Source of the DNA: Eucommia ulmoides
Lineage: Eukaryota; Streptophyta; Magnoliopsida; Garryales; Eucommiaceae
Assembly: GCA_016647705.1 (NCBI GenBank)
Contig: CM028340.1
Span: forward strand, 8,867,001-8,931,000
Length of the DNA stretch: 64,000 nucleotides
Direction: 5' to 3'
Every line of letters starts with the position of its first letter. Position 1 is the stretch's first letter. Below the pieces are notes generated by a model. It had not been told where the DNA came from. It saw only the letters and a program-made list of their open reading frames with translations, and made no database searches. Shown here piece by piece: positions 22,430-33,863 of this stretch. Both the position numbers and the translations under genes were made by a program.

Positions 22430-22600
22430 TCTTGAGTCTAAGGTATAAAAAGAATTAGGTTAGTCTTTAGCCTGTAAAAAGATAGGTTATTCTTGAACCT
22501 ATAAAAAGTAGAGGTTATTCCTTAGCCTGTAAAAAGTAGAGGTTATTCCTTATCCTGTGAAAAGGAATTTGTAAAGGTTGATTCTGAGCCTATAAAAGAA
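22430..22600. repeat. ~28-bp tandem repeat in LTR 3' region
   Basis: Repeated 'gaggttattccttagcctgt' + 'aaaaagta' units; two adjacent units at 22505-22560 are nearly identical. A weaker equivalent lies at 56060-56170 in the second SIRE-like LTR. Confidence 0.65.
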
Positions 22601-22981
22601 TCGGTGTGAGGATTTAGTTCCTACCTTTAAAGAGATCTTGTGATTAGTGAGTGCGAATCTCCGTGGGGCTCGAAAGACTAGACTAGCCAAGAGTAGTTTG
22701 GTGAACCAGGATATATCTTGGTGTGCTGTAATATTTACTTTGTTTATTTTTGCTATTTAGTGTACACCTAGTTGATTAATTAATTTTGCTATGATATAAA
22801 GATAATAATTAATTTAGGAATAAAATTAATTATTTGATTTATTGAAGTTTTATTCTGATATTTTTTAATTACCCAATTAACCCCTCCTCTTGGGTATTCT
22901 ACCGGGCCAACAATTGGTATCAGAGTTGATTTTAACTCATTAGGCTCAACATCCTAGTTAAATCGGTCATGTGCACACACC

Positions 22982-24136
22982 ATGAATGATGTATTTTATG
23001 TATTCTCTTTTGATAGTAGTAATTGCGTATATGATAATGCGGTTTATAATTCTTGTGATTTTAGTGGTAGTGATGGAGATGATGATAATGAAAATATCTA
23101 TATTGTTATGGAAAAATTGCTTTCTTTCACACTACTTTTTGCTAAAGAGAACTTGATTTTAAAAAGAAAAATCGCTTCTTTTGAAAATGGTGAAAAAAGT
23201 GTTCAAAAATTTAAAATGTATTTGGATAATTATTATGGTTCAAAAGAGTTTTCAGATGTTATTTTTGAAATTAATAATTTATTCTCTAAAATGGATTCTC
23301 TTGAAAATAAAAATAGAGTTTTAAAAAATAATTTTGATATGATTTCCAGGCAAAGGTCAGATCTTATTTCTAAAATCGATTTACTTAAAAAATATTAAAA
23401 AATTAAAATCTGACCTTAAGTCTTTTTTGAGAGATTCTAAAAATGATTTTTCTAGGCAAAGTAGATATGCTTCATCCTCTCATCTTTCATCACAGGCCAG
23501 TGATAGTTATGCTTCTATTGTTAGAAATGATTTATATTTTACATCTCATACTTTATATGATAAATCAGATTTGAGATGTTATTATTATAATAATGTTGGG
23601 CATTTTAAAGTATCATGTTCATTTTGGAACCCTAAGATTATATCTGACAAAGATGGGTTCAAAATGAAATGGATACCGAAGAAAATTGTTGAAATGTCTT
23701 GTGCAGAATTACAAAATATCGGAAGTTGACCTGAAGGAATAGTTAATGAGTTTATATCAAAGCCAAAAAAGGAAGTTATCAAAGATCCACAAGCGACGTG
23801 TGCAAAGCGAAAAGATGCATCAAAGACAAAGTGTGAAATTACAAAGACACCATAAGAGAAGTGTGCAAAGAGAAAAGTTATTCAAAATTCAAGATGGGAT
23901 ATCACCAGGAAGCCACAAGTGATACGTTCAAAGGGAATCGTCAATAAATCAAATGGTAAAAATCAAAAGTTGAGAGGATACAGACAGGCCAAGAGGAATT
24001 ACGCACCCAAAACAATCATGAGTACGAATGAGGTAAAAAGTAAAGTTGCCCCAAATAATAGAAAAGGTACTCTCAACCCTCCACATTTTAAATTTATTAA
24101 ATTTGTTAAAGAGGGAGAGTCCCAACTTTCTAAATA
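22982..24136 (+). pseudogene. SIRE-like gag relic (coiled coil, zinc knuckle)
   Basis: The first open segment (22982-23395, 138 aa) has an acidic patch (SGSDGDDDNEN) and a long Leu/Asn/Lys helix from ~residue 45 to 138, a probable coiled coil. After a stop and frame shift, 23427-23729 carries a zinc-knuckle-like CYYYNNVGHFKVSC, where the second Cys of C-x2-C-x4-H-x4-C is Tyr, then KMKWIPK, matching the 'WVPK' after the knuckle in SIRE-type Gag. A basic tail is at 23919-24134. The N-terminal Gag core, present in the sister copy at 56.55-56.9 kb, is absent here, and no pol follows. Confidence 0.6.
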
Positions 24137-24719
24137 GGTAAGTTGGTAATTGTTTTTAAGACCTATATTAAATTATGCGTTTACTTGTTGTCTTAGAAAC
24201 ATTATATAGTGATTATGAAAATCACATTTAGTAAAAGTGTAATTACATGTTTTTTTTATAATGTGCTTATATTCTTACATGTTATTGAGATTTAGAAATT
24301 AAATTGAGCTAAGTTTTTTATTAATCCTCATTTATTAAAATGCATGATATTTTAATTGAGGTGAATTAAATGATAAAAAAAAAATTTATTTGATTTGAAT
24401 TATTCAGGATCATGATTGTATGCTTACATAGGATATATTTATATGAATTAAGTAGTATTATCCAATAATATTAATTATAATTATAGTTCCAATAGTATAA
24501 TTATAATGGTATTATAATTGTGCTTTCAGGAGGTGTTATAATTGATAATGGTAATGTTATCCAATTATTCATTTGGTATTATAACTTTTACACAATTATA
24601 ATACCAATATTAATTATTTCAAATCATTATAATATACTATAATGCCTACGGTCATTTTGTTAGATTAAATACAGGGTACGTTTAAAAGTCATCAGTTTAC
24701 TAGGATAGTAGAATTTTTA
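24137..24719. repeat. AT-rich stretch with inverted repeat
   Basis: No gene is seen. 'ggtattataattgtg' at 24509-24523 is mirrored by 'cacaattataatacc' at 24591-24605, with weaker complementarity outward to about 24470 and 24640; possibly a small AT-rich foldback MITE. This also marks the truncated end of the SIRE-like element. Confidence 0.45.
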
Positions 24720-25235
24720 TAATGCAATGACGACAATTATAATTTGTCAAAATTTTGGATCAATTTTACAACAGTAAATAATAGCTACAATTATTACAAA
24801 TAGAACTTCTAATATAATTCTGGGCGACGTTTTGTTTTTACTGGCCCTACAATCAAAACTATGGGATTGTGGGCCAACACTCAATAGAATTTCAACTCAT
24901 CTGATACGTGTATTTAATTGATATACCACATAAACACACAAGCATGATTTCTACATAATTTTCATATACTCATAATTATTTCATAGAAATTAACGACTAT
25001 AATCCGGTGACAATAAGAACATAAATCTTATGATAGGGAAATTAAATACATATATTAGAAGAGATAGAAATTCTACCTGAAATCCGAAAGCAAAATCACT
25101 TTCCACATTTAAACATTTACTTGATTCACGTAACGTTATAAAATAATCAATTTTAACAAACTTTTTTTTTTTTTTTTTTTTCACATTTTAGTACGAAAAT
25201 ATAATTTGATAATTTACATAGAAGACAGTACACTT
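24720..25235 (-). mobile_element. T-family LTR fragment joined to internal sequence
   Basis: 24720-25096 matches the LTR part at 16446-16795. At 25097 ('tcactttccacatttaaac') it jumps to sequence matching T1 internal DNA at 19034-19100 and 19785-19815. The join implies a deletion or recombination between LTR and interior. Confidence 0.65.
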
Positions 25236-26040
25236 ACCTAGATTTTTGTGCCACTAGAAACTCTGTTGTCAAAATACTACGCGGGCGGCGTCGCCTCTAA
25301 ACCTAACAACCAAAGAGCCTAAACTAAGAATTTATTTAGAATAACTCTACTATGTAATGCATGACCCTAAAATGCACCATTTTCCATTCTCAATTTTTTG
25401 ATTATACGAAATTATTATACGTCCAATTTATTAAGTTAATATTAATTATACAAAAATTATTATAGTAACGTTTTCAAAACAAATCGTGTTAATAATTTAA
25501 TTTGTAGAAAAATATTAATTGACTATTAAAAACTTTATTAGTCGATGAAATACTAAAAGTTGTCGTTTTAGTAACACTTGACAAAAATACTAATATAGTA
25601 ACGATTAACAGTGAATCGTCAACAGTTGACTTTGATATTAGGAATATTAAATTCATAAATTTGTGTAAAGTATGTAGTTTTAATAGTTGTGTTTCACTGT
25701 ACAATGAATTTATGTATTTTGAATAGTTATGTCTTTACATACTTGACTTTAATATTAGGAAGAAATTCGCGTCAACAATGAATTTAATTGTACTGTAATT
25801 ATTAGAACAACGACTATAAAATTCTTCCCGTTAATAATGTAATTAGCAGAAAAATGTGAATCGACTGTCAAAATTTTTATTAGTCAACGGAATACTAAAA
25901 ATTATCGTTTTAGTAAAATTTACAATTTTTATTTTAAATTGTATTCTTCAAAAATTATATTTGTCTACACCTACTATATTTCTTAAACTCATATATATAT
26001 TTTTGACATATAAATATACATATATACTTATCCGTATAAT
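25236..26040. repeat. AT-rich non-coding DNA with diverged direct repeats
   Basis: A ~90-base segment at 25490-25580 ('tagtcgatgaaatactaaa', 'cgttttagta') recurs at 25840-25925. Predicted short frames lack any recognisable domain. Probably the body of another T-family-like LTR. Confidence 0.4.
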
Positions 26041-26546
26041 TAGTCCCATGAATTAAAAGTGATATATATATTTTAGGTTAACCATATATATATATACACC
26101 ATGACAACAATTTAAGAATTACCTTCTAAGAGGTCAATGTTCCTACTTCCGGTCCCTCTTATTTTTTTTTTTATTTGTTTTTTAAGACTTGACATATGTA
26201 ATCCATATACAATTATATATGTAATAACATGTGGTTTTGAAGGTTTCCTTCCTTGAGAAGGAAACCGTTTGGTTCATGTTTATTTATTTATATATTTATT
26301 TTATTTTGTTTTTGATATTTATCCTAATGAATTGGACTTTTTTTTTTTAAACTACATTAATCTCCCCCCACTTATATTTAAGATGTCATTTAATCCCAAA
26401 ATCTAAAATTAATATTTAAAAAAAAATTGATAATTGACCCCTCCAATTTTTAAAGTAAATATTAAATGACACAATGCACTTCATTATTTTCTAAATGTTC
26501 TAAAATGCAACTAAAAATTATGCACATGCAAAAGTCGGGTCTTACA
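26041..26546 (-). mobile_element. T-like LTR U3 fragment starting TGTAAGACCCGAC
   Basis: On the minus strand an LTR start, TGTAAGACCCGACTTTTGCA, lies at 26546. Within it, 'tttccttccttgagaaggaaac' (26244-26265 region) corresponds to 'tttccttctttatgaaggaaac' of T1 (17030-17052), and the poly-T-rich spacing is similar. It is a diverged relative of the T-family LTRs. Confidence 0.5.
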
Positions 26547-26548
26547 AT

Positions 26549-26640
26549 AGGCATAGGTAAGATTTAAATGTATTATAAAATATTTAATTTTAAATTATTT
26601 TATAATGCATTTAAATCTTACCTATGCTTATACTTATACC
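26549..26640. repeat. Long hairpin at LTR edge
   Basis: GCATAGGTAAGATTTAAATG near 26551 is mirrored by CATTTAAATCTTACCTATGC ending near 26630; the arms continue inward through 'attataaaata'. Stem ~35 bp, loop ~15. A further partial repeat of the arm wording follows to 26670. Confidence 0.7.
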
Positions 26641-27207
26641 TATAAAATAATTCAAAATTAAATATTTTATTATATATAAATTATATTATTTTATTTAATA
26701 AATTTAGTATTAATATATATTTATAATTGTAATATATTTAAATTACATGTTTTTTCACACTTGATTGACGTTTCGGGGCATGCTTATCCAGCCGTTGAAC
26801 AACTTTTTCAGAGATGCCTTTACAGCTTTTTCTAACTATGGATTGATATCTCGGGGCATGTTTGTTGTCCATTTAAAAAGCAATATATACGGTAGATCAA
26901 CAACTTTCTATGTAAATACATTTCCTTGTACATTATTGTACATGTTTGTTGTATTTTTTACTCTATCTTTGAGACGTGTATATCCATATTTATTCATTAT
27001 TAAACATGTATCCCTTAGACATGTATTAAGAGAGTACATAATCACTGAAAAACTCATAATGAAGATAATACATAACAAACATGTTTAACGATGTTTGTTA
27101 CAAAACACATAATAAAGATAATACATAAGAAATACAGTAAATAACATCAGGAAAATAGTAACAAGAAAACACTTAAAAAGAGAATATAACTGCCCAAATT
27201 TATTTAT
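26641..27207. other. No supported gene; possible antisense coding debris
   Basis: AT-rich sequence with repeated 'cggggcatg' (26774, 26851) and 'catgtttgtt' words. The plus-strand open frame at 26765-27088 has no recognisable domain. On the minus strand short readable peptides (e.g. around 26775-26870) hint at a decayed transposon ORF, but I cannot classify it. Confidence 0.3.
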
Positions 27208-27420
27208 TCTTCATTGGACATGTATCCCTCAGATAAATAATCATTGTTGGTTATCACGTTATAGTATTCATTCAGAGAGAGTACTATGTTACTTGCGGCA
27301 ACCATTTCATTGGCTGGTTGTAGTAGATAATATCTCTTCATTCGCAACAACATTCTATTATTTTTTAGGCGAATTCGTGTAATAGCATTTTCGATCTCGG
27401 TTATGTCATCAACATGACAT
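27208..27420 (-). pseudogene. Unclassified ORF fragment, helical
   Basis: The frame reads DDITEIENAITRIRLKNNRM, LLRMKRYYLLQPANEMVAAS, then NEYYNVITNNDYLSEGYMSN and a stop (about 70 codons, no upstream ATG). It is basic and helical. A second minus-strand fragment at 30105-30310 looks similar in composition and layout. Probably a C-terminal piece of a transposon-encoded protein. Confidence 0.3.
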
Positions 27421-28089
27421 CATCGGGGCATCTGAAGACTTCAACAATACGAAACTGGTGCATTAAGAGCTCTCAAACAAGATATAAGATTCTTAGACTC
27501 TTTCACCCTGTATTCTCATTCTTAGCGTAGACCGAAGCGATACTCTATCGGATTGGTGTCTTGATCACTCTAGTAGTCATCATAATATGATTGTAGAATC
27601 CAACATCTATAATGATCTCAAGGTCCATGCCAACCCCAAACACCATATTAGTTTTTCTCACTTGAAATACCATATGAGCTTTCCTCACTTGAATTAATAT
27701 TTGAAGACATTACAAAAATTGTAGGATGAATAGTTTCTTTACAAATATTATACTGCACATTACGATTTGTTTACAAAAAAAATAGCTTTTTAAAATTTAA
27801 TTTTTGAAAAAAGATATTTTAAAACTTATTTACACGAGGCTTAACTGAAAAAAATTAACCCAACACCACATATCAATTGAAACATCACTTAACTAATGGA
27901 TCATTTCATTTCTTTCACCTAATATATTATGAAGCACACTGAAAGAGTATAATCTTAAAGGCGAAACAACTTAAAATAATCATAATATCATACTGAAATT
28001 AAACGCGTTAACAAGTACAATTAATTATAAAAAGAATAAAAAATGTTAGACAAATTAGAAAATAATACCTATAATTGAACTTTTCTAGC
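27421..28089. other. No supported gene
   Basis: AT-rich sequence without a recognisable ORF, repeat or RNA gene. It may be the intron or decayed centre of the minus-strand unit between the coding scraps on either side. Confidence 0.3.
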
Positions 28090-28880
28090 ATCGATAATGG
28101 CCTAGTTTTATCAAATCATTCATAGTGAATCTCTCCATCTTTGTAATCGGACAGTTTTGGGTCATCTGTGCGTTTGGAATCGATAAAGTACTTTAACGAT
28201 TGCTCATTTGCATTTGGTGCATTGGTCTTCTGAATCTGGTGGAGTCTTTGTTTGACATGAATTCGTTTCTCCATTTGTTTTATTTCTCATTTCAATGCGT
28301 GGCAAATTTTGCCGATGTTATTCGGTTCGTTTTTTAATATTTTGAAAGACCGTAATTTCATAATCTTAAGGTGGTATATATGAGACCTTGCCTCATACAG
28401 TTTTCTTTTTACCATTAGCGTTGGCCATTGTAAATTATTTGCCTCTTCATTATCCTTATCCCATTTGGTGTAATTGTAACTTTCATGATAACGACGATTG
28501 ATCCATCGAACAGTTTGTTTGAAAGGATCATTGTGTACTAAGAAGGTTCGTTTCCTCATGATAGGATTCAACCAGGCGCCTAAGAGATCTAGCTGTCGTT
28601 AAACACCAGTACAATATATAATAACATTCCACGGACCGCACATATCGTGAGGGTAAGTCAACCTCTCTCGAGCATCATACCACAATTGTGGGCGCCGTGG
28701 TTCGTCTTTGCTCCAATGTATGACCTTTAACTAGCGTATATGGATTCCATACTACATACCTATCTCATCTTGATACTTAATATGGTCTTTTGTCCCTAAA
28801 CTCTCACCAGTGCAATGGATCTTCATTTTTTCCTTGCCTTTACCCTTACCCTTATCGTTTCTTGAATCGCTTGCCATTTT
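28090..28880 (-). pseudogene. Unclassified minus-strand ORF relic
   Basis: It starts near 28877 with a basic N-terminus (MASDSRNDKGKGKGKEKMK), then, with stops, WSKDEPRRPQLWYDARE. After a further stop a 94-codon open piece follows (28287-28571), containing RRYHESYNYTKWDKDNEEAN and MVKRKLYEARSHIYHLKIMK. It continues in frame past one stop to EIHYE near 28100. It looks like one ~260-aa protein with three or four stops. I do not recognise the family. Confidence 0.35.
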
Positions 28881-29271
28881 AACTAACTTTCTAAGTAACT
28901 AAAATGGAGAAGACAAATGATTGTGGTGTGAATGATAATTTTGAAAGTATAGATGTATACATAGGTATTTTTTGGCACATTCCTCATTTCTCGCAAGCCA
29001 TTTTCCTGCCAACAGAATTCCTGCCTAAAAAATGTCCCTCATTTTTTTTTTCCCCGTCAAAGTCTTTCCCATCATTTTGTTCTTTATTTCCTGCCAATTT
29101 TTTACTGATTTCCCGCCTTAGTTTTTTCTATAAATAGGAATAGCCTCAATTCTTATACTTAGCAACGTGTATTGTTGAAATCAATCTTTGTTTAGTAGTA
29201 TCCATCTTGTTTCATTTTGTTCCCAAAAATAATGAATAAAATTTACGAAGAAGATTATGGTGAATGTTTTG

Positions 29272-29307
<36 letters not shown>

Positions 29308-29436
29308 CCTTTTTATTTTTATTCTTTCCCAATTTGACAATTGGGTTTTTTGCATGCAAGTATTTGATGAATGTTAGCGGCCACATAACTGGTTAGCAGG
29401 TGGCCACATTAGAGGTGCTAATTAGAACAAGAACAT
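28881..29436. repeat. Non-coding, with (AT)n microsatellite at 29274-29302
   Basis: No gene is supported; the plus-strand frame at 28904-29137 is low-complexity F/S/P. A run of ~14 AT dinucleotides sits at 29274-29302. Confidence 0.6.
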
Positions 29437-29703
29437 GCAACTGGTATAGTGGTTTTTGTAGGAGTAGAGTTGGTATGCAACAACACTTTACGAGAGTGTG
29501 AAACAAGTGATGGCATACAAAATATTCACCAAGGCCTTTTTATGTTGCAGGAAACAATATTCACAAATTGCATAATTTACTGTGACTGTAAGGCTTCTGT
29601 TGAAGATGTGATAAACACTGGTAAGTTCACAAAAATCCTAAATGAGATAGGAAGCACGGTGAAGTACTTACCCAAATCGATGAACAACTTGCAGTTAGGA
29701 TAA
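29437..29703 (+). pseudogene. Possible RNase H-fold fragment
   Basis: An open frame without a usable ATG contains FTNCIIYCDCKASVEDVINT. The hydrophobic strand followed by C-D-C-K-x2-V-E-x2-I resembles the third-strand/Asp region of retroelement RNase H domains ('v..DsqlvV..i'). The first catalytic Asp strand upstream is not convincing. Possibly a LINE-derived scrap. Low certainty. Confidence 0.3.
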
Positions 29704-30689
29704 CTTCAAAGAGTTGAGACTATTTATTTGAATTTAAAGAGTTTATAGAATTTCCTGATCGTATATTCATGGAATACCTGACTGCTCTTGAAGATATCCG
29801 AGCACGAAAGTTTGTTGATTCCCCCGTCTAACAAACTTTATTTCAAACTCATATTTTTTAATAGTTGTGTAATGGGCTATGCGTTTCTTTCTACGTATTG
29901 TCCTAGTATTGTAAACCATTCTTATCGTATGTGTGTTTTTGGAATTTAAATAAAGATAAAAAGTATGTTGTTTGGTAGAAGTAGCGTAATTATAATCTAA
30001 TGTAGAAACGATATATTAGACTTAAAAACGAAATATATAGTTAAACTGCAATTCACCAATACTAAAACATTATACATTACTCTTATCATTAGAATTTCAA
30101 TATCTAAATGATATTCAATTTCCCTTGAGAATCTCATGTAAGTACGCACTTCGCCAATCAAACCATCTTGGAGACACTCACTTGCCGTCATTTAAAGCTT
30201 GTATCGATGAATTCGAATTTGCATTTGGTTATTTTTTTTGCGGTAGCGATGCAACGCAATCTGAAGATCATGTGCCGTGTCTATTGGCATTGTTTGGCTA
30301 ATTAACGCACTACAAGAATATTGTATTGCCTACATCCATCCACCAATTGTATTTGGTTCACACGATAAGTATATTCCTCCCGTATTCTTATAGCTCATAG
30401 TGAAGAGTATCAAACTCTTAAATCTAAAGAGTATAAGAATTCATCTTCCAAAAGTCATCAACGTCCCATTGAACGATACAAATCTCACATCGTGTACATT
30501 TTTCAATCCTTATCATTTTATTTATTTTTAATTTGGGTAATAATCTAATTAACTTTAACTTTGAACGAAATATAGATTCCACATCGACTTAATATCAATT
30601 CGATAGATTCAATTAATTGAAAGAGTAAAATTTATTTTAAAACATTGAAAGACTAAAATATATGTTTTTTTTAAAATAATAAAATAAGT
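29704..30689 (-). pseudogene. Unclassified ORF debris (30105-30310), otherwise no gene
   Basis: Minus-strand reading from ~30310 gives PIDTAHDLQIALHRYRKKNN, a short helical stretch, a stop, then TASECLQDGLIGEVRTYMRF and SREIEYHLDIEI. This is reminiscent of the 27208-27420 fragment in charge pattern. The rest (29704-30104, 30311-30689) is AT-rich without recognisable content. Confidence 0.25.
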
Positions 30690-31056
30690 TTTTCCAAACA
30701 CATTAAAAAATAAACTAACTAACAACTAATTAACAAATTAAACTAATTAACTAATTTTGAGGGCGAAAGTGCAGATGTTTTAATTAAACATCTGAATTAA
30801 CAAATTAGATTAATCAATTAACTAACATTTTTTTAAACAATATATTATAATTTATATTTTCTCACATGATGTAAAATTTGCTCAAACTTTAAGGAGCCAA
30901 AGTGTACATTAAAAAAATAAACTAACTAAAAACTAAATTAATAAATTAAATAACTAATTTTGAGGACAAAAGTGCACATGTTTTAATTAAATAACTAAAT
31001 TAACAAATTAAATAATTAAACAAGTAAAAAATATACTACTCAAGTTAACAAATAAA
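30690..31056. repeat. Direct repeat, ~200-bp period
   Basis: 'ttttgagggcgaaagtgcagatgttttaattaaa' (about 30756-30790) returns as 'ttttgaggacaaaagtgcacatgttttaattaaa' (30957-30991), each preceded by 'aaataaactaacta'-type A/T/C sequence. No gene is seen. Confidence 0.6.
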
Positions 31057-31460
31057 TTAAACAAACAAAATTAAAATGAAATTACCTTTATAGCAGGAAG
31101 AACAAGTTGTTAAATCCTTTGAGGATGAAGAACTATCGAGAGAAGGTAGGAAGTTGAGAGAAGAAGAAGTTGGAGAGGGAAGTTTTTTTCGCAAACTAAA
31201 GGAGAAGGTCGGAGTATTTATAGGCGTTAAGGACCCAGGGTTCGTAACCCCGAGTCCTAATTTAATATTTAAAATAAACTCGAGGTTGTGAACCCGGATC
31301 CAGCTTTGCTGACTGCAAAACTTAGCTTTGCGGTTTGCAATTGCAGCAATCAAATTGCAATAGTCGAACGATGTATTAATTGAAATGCTTAAAAAAAAAA
31401 AATTAATTGCAACACCGGGTATACAGAATTTGGATATTTTTAAACCCGGGGTTGGTAAAG
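31057..31460 (-). promoter_or_regulatory. Promoter-like segment in an unassigned element
   Basis: CTATAAATAC (minus strand, about 31214-31223) looks like a good plant TATA box and precedes a Ser/Pro-rich frame (down to 31057) without a domain. Flanking 'gaacccgg' and 'aacccggggtt' words (31290, 31440) recall the short palindromes in the 2847-4607 foldback element, so this may be part of another foldback or MULE-like element. Confidence 0.3.
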
Positions 31461-31691
31461 GTCTATTTTCAAAAAATTTCTTTTAAAAATATTTTTATGT
31501 AGATCTACTATCATTGCAATATATATGACTTATTTGATAGTTTTGAGTGCGATATTTATAATTGGGTCATACTAGTAAGTGAATTTTTTATTTTTGATTT
31601 TTACTAAAAATTAATATTTCGTTATTAAACTTATGTTGATAATAGGCGTGGACGAAATCCGTGTCTTCTTCCTAGTAACATCTACTAGTAC

Positions 31692-31850
31692 AAGGAAATC
31701 AGAGCATCAGCACAAAAAGTGCTGATTTCAGTACAAAACTATATACCCACGCGCTCTATTCCTTTTGAGCCGAAATGGGTACAATTACGAAACTTGTGAA
31801 CGTCAGCATAACTGACGTCTTGGTAAACAAATTGGTCAAACATAGGGCCA
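31692..31850 (-). pseudogene. Degraded third copy of the small membrane-protein gene
   Basis: The minus strand keeps the 3' end of the gene (…ADALIS, compare DALIS in copy A) at 31692-31715 and, further upstream, a stretch matching the membrane-segment codons (31795-31845: TTTACCAAG…, ACCAATTTG…). The middle is scrambled and the frame is lost. Downstream sequence at 31978-32110 matches block A 645-760, so this is a worn block copy (D). Confidence 0.55.
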
Positions 31851-32127
31851 AATGTCTAACACTCTCGAATTGACGTCTTAAATGTGGAGTGTTTCAATTC
31901 AATCCCATGTGGGCAGATACGTTGCAATTGCGCCCAAAAGTCTATTATCTTTATTCGGGGAAAAAAAATTAAAAATTCAAGGGGAGTACTAATTGGTATG
32001 CATTTTGAAATCTCAATAGTTTATAAATTTAAATTTATTTTTAAAATGATAATTTAAGAAAAATAATCACTAATTAAGGATTTTTTTTAATAGAATATAA
32101 GGATAATTAGTTATTAGTCCCAATTAG

Positions 32128-32767
32128 TAGGGATGGTCATGGGCCGGGTTCGGGCTGAGTTTAGACTAGGATATTACGAAAAATTGCTAGGCCCAAGCCC
32201 GGCCCGACCCAATGGTCGGGCCTTAATTCCATATCCAAGCCCGACCCTATAAAAATAACCTAAGCCCACAATCCGGCCCTATAATTTTTTTTAATTTAAA
32301 AAAAATACAAAAAATACAACAGAATTGAAAAATATAATTTTTTTATAATTAACCAAAAAAAAAAAAACTGCAATCCAATTCAAAATAGAACACATTTATT
32401 AAACACAGATTTAAGATTTTGATAAAGCCTTATAGCTAAACACTGCAATTCAAACCATTTTTTTTTTATATAATTAATTAACATATAGTATAATAATATC
32501 AAATGAATCAAGAATCTAACTTGTAAATCATAATATTTTCACATATAAATTAATATATATATAATTTATTAATTTTTTTAATGACCGGGCTGGGCCGGGT
32601 CAGCCCTAAAAGAAAATAGCCAAGCCCAAGTCCGACCCTAAAATTCATCAGGCCTTCATTTTCAAGTCCAAGTCCGGCCTATGGGCTCAAAACACAAACC
32701 CAAGCCCTAAAAAAGAGTGGGCGGGCTTGGCGGGCCGGGCGGGCCCCCAGGCCCAAGACCATCCCTA
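32128..32767. mobile_element. hAT-type MITE, 640 bp, TSD CCAATTAG
   Basis: Termini TAGGGATGGTCATGGGCC and its inverted partner TAGGGATGGTCTTGGGCC enclose a GC-rich edge (gggcgggcttggcgggcc) and an AT-rich centre. The perfect 8-bp duplication CCAATTAG sits at 32120-32127 and 32768-32775. TAGGGATGG… termini with an 8-bp TSD are typical of hAT non-autonomous elements. It has no transposase. Confidence 0.9.
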
Positions 32768-32829
32768 CCAATTAGTGAGTGTAATCTATTATTAATCTCA
32801 TTTAAAACATCAATTTTAATTTAGTTTAT

Positions 32830-33600
32830 TAAATTAATTTTTGCTTGCGTATTAGTCTAGTATGTGCTTAAACTTATGCAATATTAATTACATGTACCTG
32901 TGTAATATTAATTATATGTTACAAATTAAATCTAAGGTTCATCGGCTGGAAGTCCCAAATAATAGACTTAATTTTTAAAAAGTCCTAGTTAAGATATAAA
33001 TTTTGATTTAGTTCATTAAGTTTGATTTCGTTTGAGTTTTAGTCCCGCATTGCAGGGATTGTAGTGAGAACTTGGTGCGTAAATTCATATTATAGTGAAT
33101 ATTAGTTACATATAACGAATATTAGTTACAATTTAATAATTGTTATATTTTTAAATATATCTATATATTTTTTATTACAAGTACTTATGTAATATTAGTT
33201 ACATGTTATAATTACATATATCTGTATAATATTAGTGACATTTAATAAATATTACACACATAAATTAATTTAATATTAGTTACATATATTTGTGTACATT
33301 TAATTACATGTAACCACACATGTACAAATGTGTGTAGTGAGCTTTCGTTTTTTTTAAATAAGCAGGATTAAAATATATGTTCCTTTTGTCTCTAGGACTT
33401 TTTTAAAATTAAGGGTAAAATAAGTAATCTCCCACCGATTGCTCCTTAAATCTAACTATGTTACATGTATTTGTGTAATATTTATTACATTTAACAAATA
33501 TTTTACACACAAATTAGATACATGTAATTGCGAAAGTGGAGTGTGTGTATTGGGCCTTCTCATTTTTTTTTTCAAATGCGAGTATTTAAATTACAAATTG
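32830..33600. repeat. Diverged repeat of 'taatattagttacat' units
   Basis: About a dozen imperfect copies of 'gtaatattagttacat' with variable spacers lie between 32875 and 33520. No gene is seen. Two longer similar stretches carry 'agtcctagttaag' / 'aagtcctaga' words. Confidence 0.5.
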
Positions 33601-33821
33601 TAATTGCGTATGAGACTTTTTTAAAATTAAGGATAAAATAAGGAACTTGCTATATAAACAGAATATAAATAATTTGAATTTTATTTGAACTATTGACATG
33701 CTCAATTTCATTTGATGGCAATCTATTTGATATGTTAGCACAACATAAATTGTGATTTTGAGTTTCAAAATAAATTAATTTTACATTTTTGGATAATAGA
33801 TGAACATCTATTGATAAATCA

Positions 33822-33863
33822 AAATTTTTTTTTTTTTCCTTTTTTTTTTTTTTTTTTTTTTTT
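33822..33863. repeat. Poly-T tract
   Basis: Two T-runs separated by 'cc' at 33822-33863, just before block B. Predicted minus-strand K-rich frames here are artefacts. Confidence 0.8.

Larger units (their letters stand above)
20738..22912 (+). mobile_element. SIRE-like Ty1-copia 5' LTR, 2175 bp
   Basis: It starts TGTTGATCCTAAGATTTTGA and ends CGGGCCAACA, followed by a primer-binding site (TTGGTATCAGAGTTGATTTT at 22914-22933) complementary to initiator tRNA-Met. A LTR above 2 kb, this PBS, and a downstream Gag with coiled coil and zinc knuckle suggest the SIRE/Maximus lineage. A related LTR lies at 54263-56474. No 3' LTR is found. Confidence 0.75.

Noticed and set aside
26765..27088. 107-codon plus-strand hypothetical protein
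   Set aside because: Composition is random-like and AT-driven, with no domain, start context or conservation.
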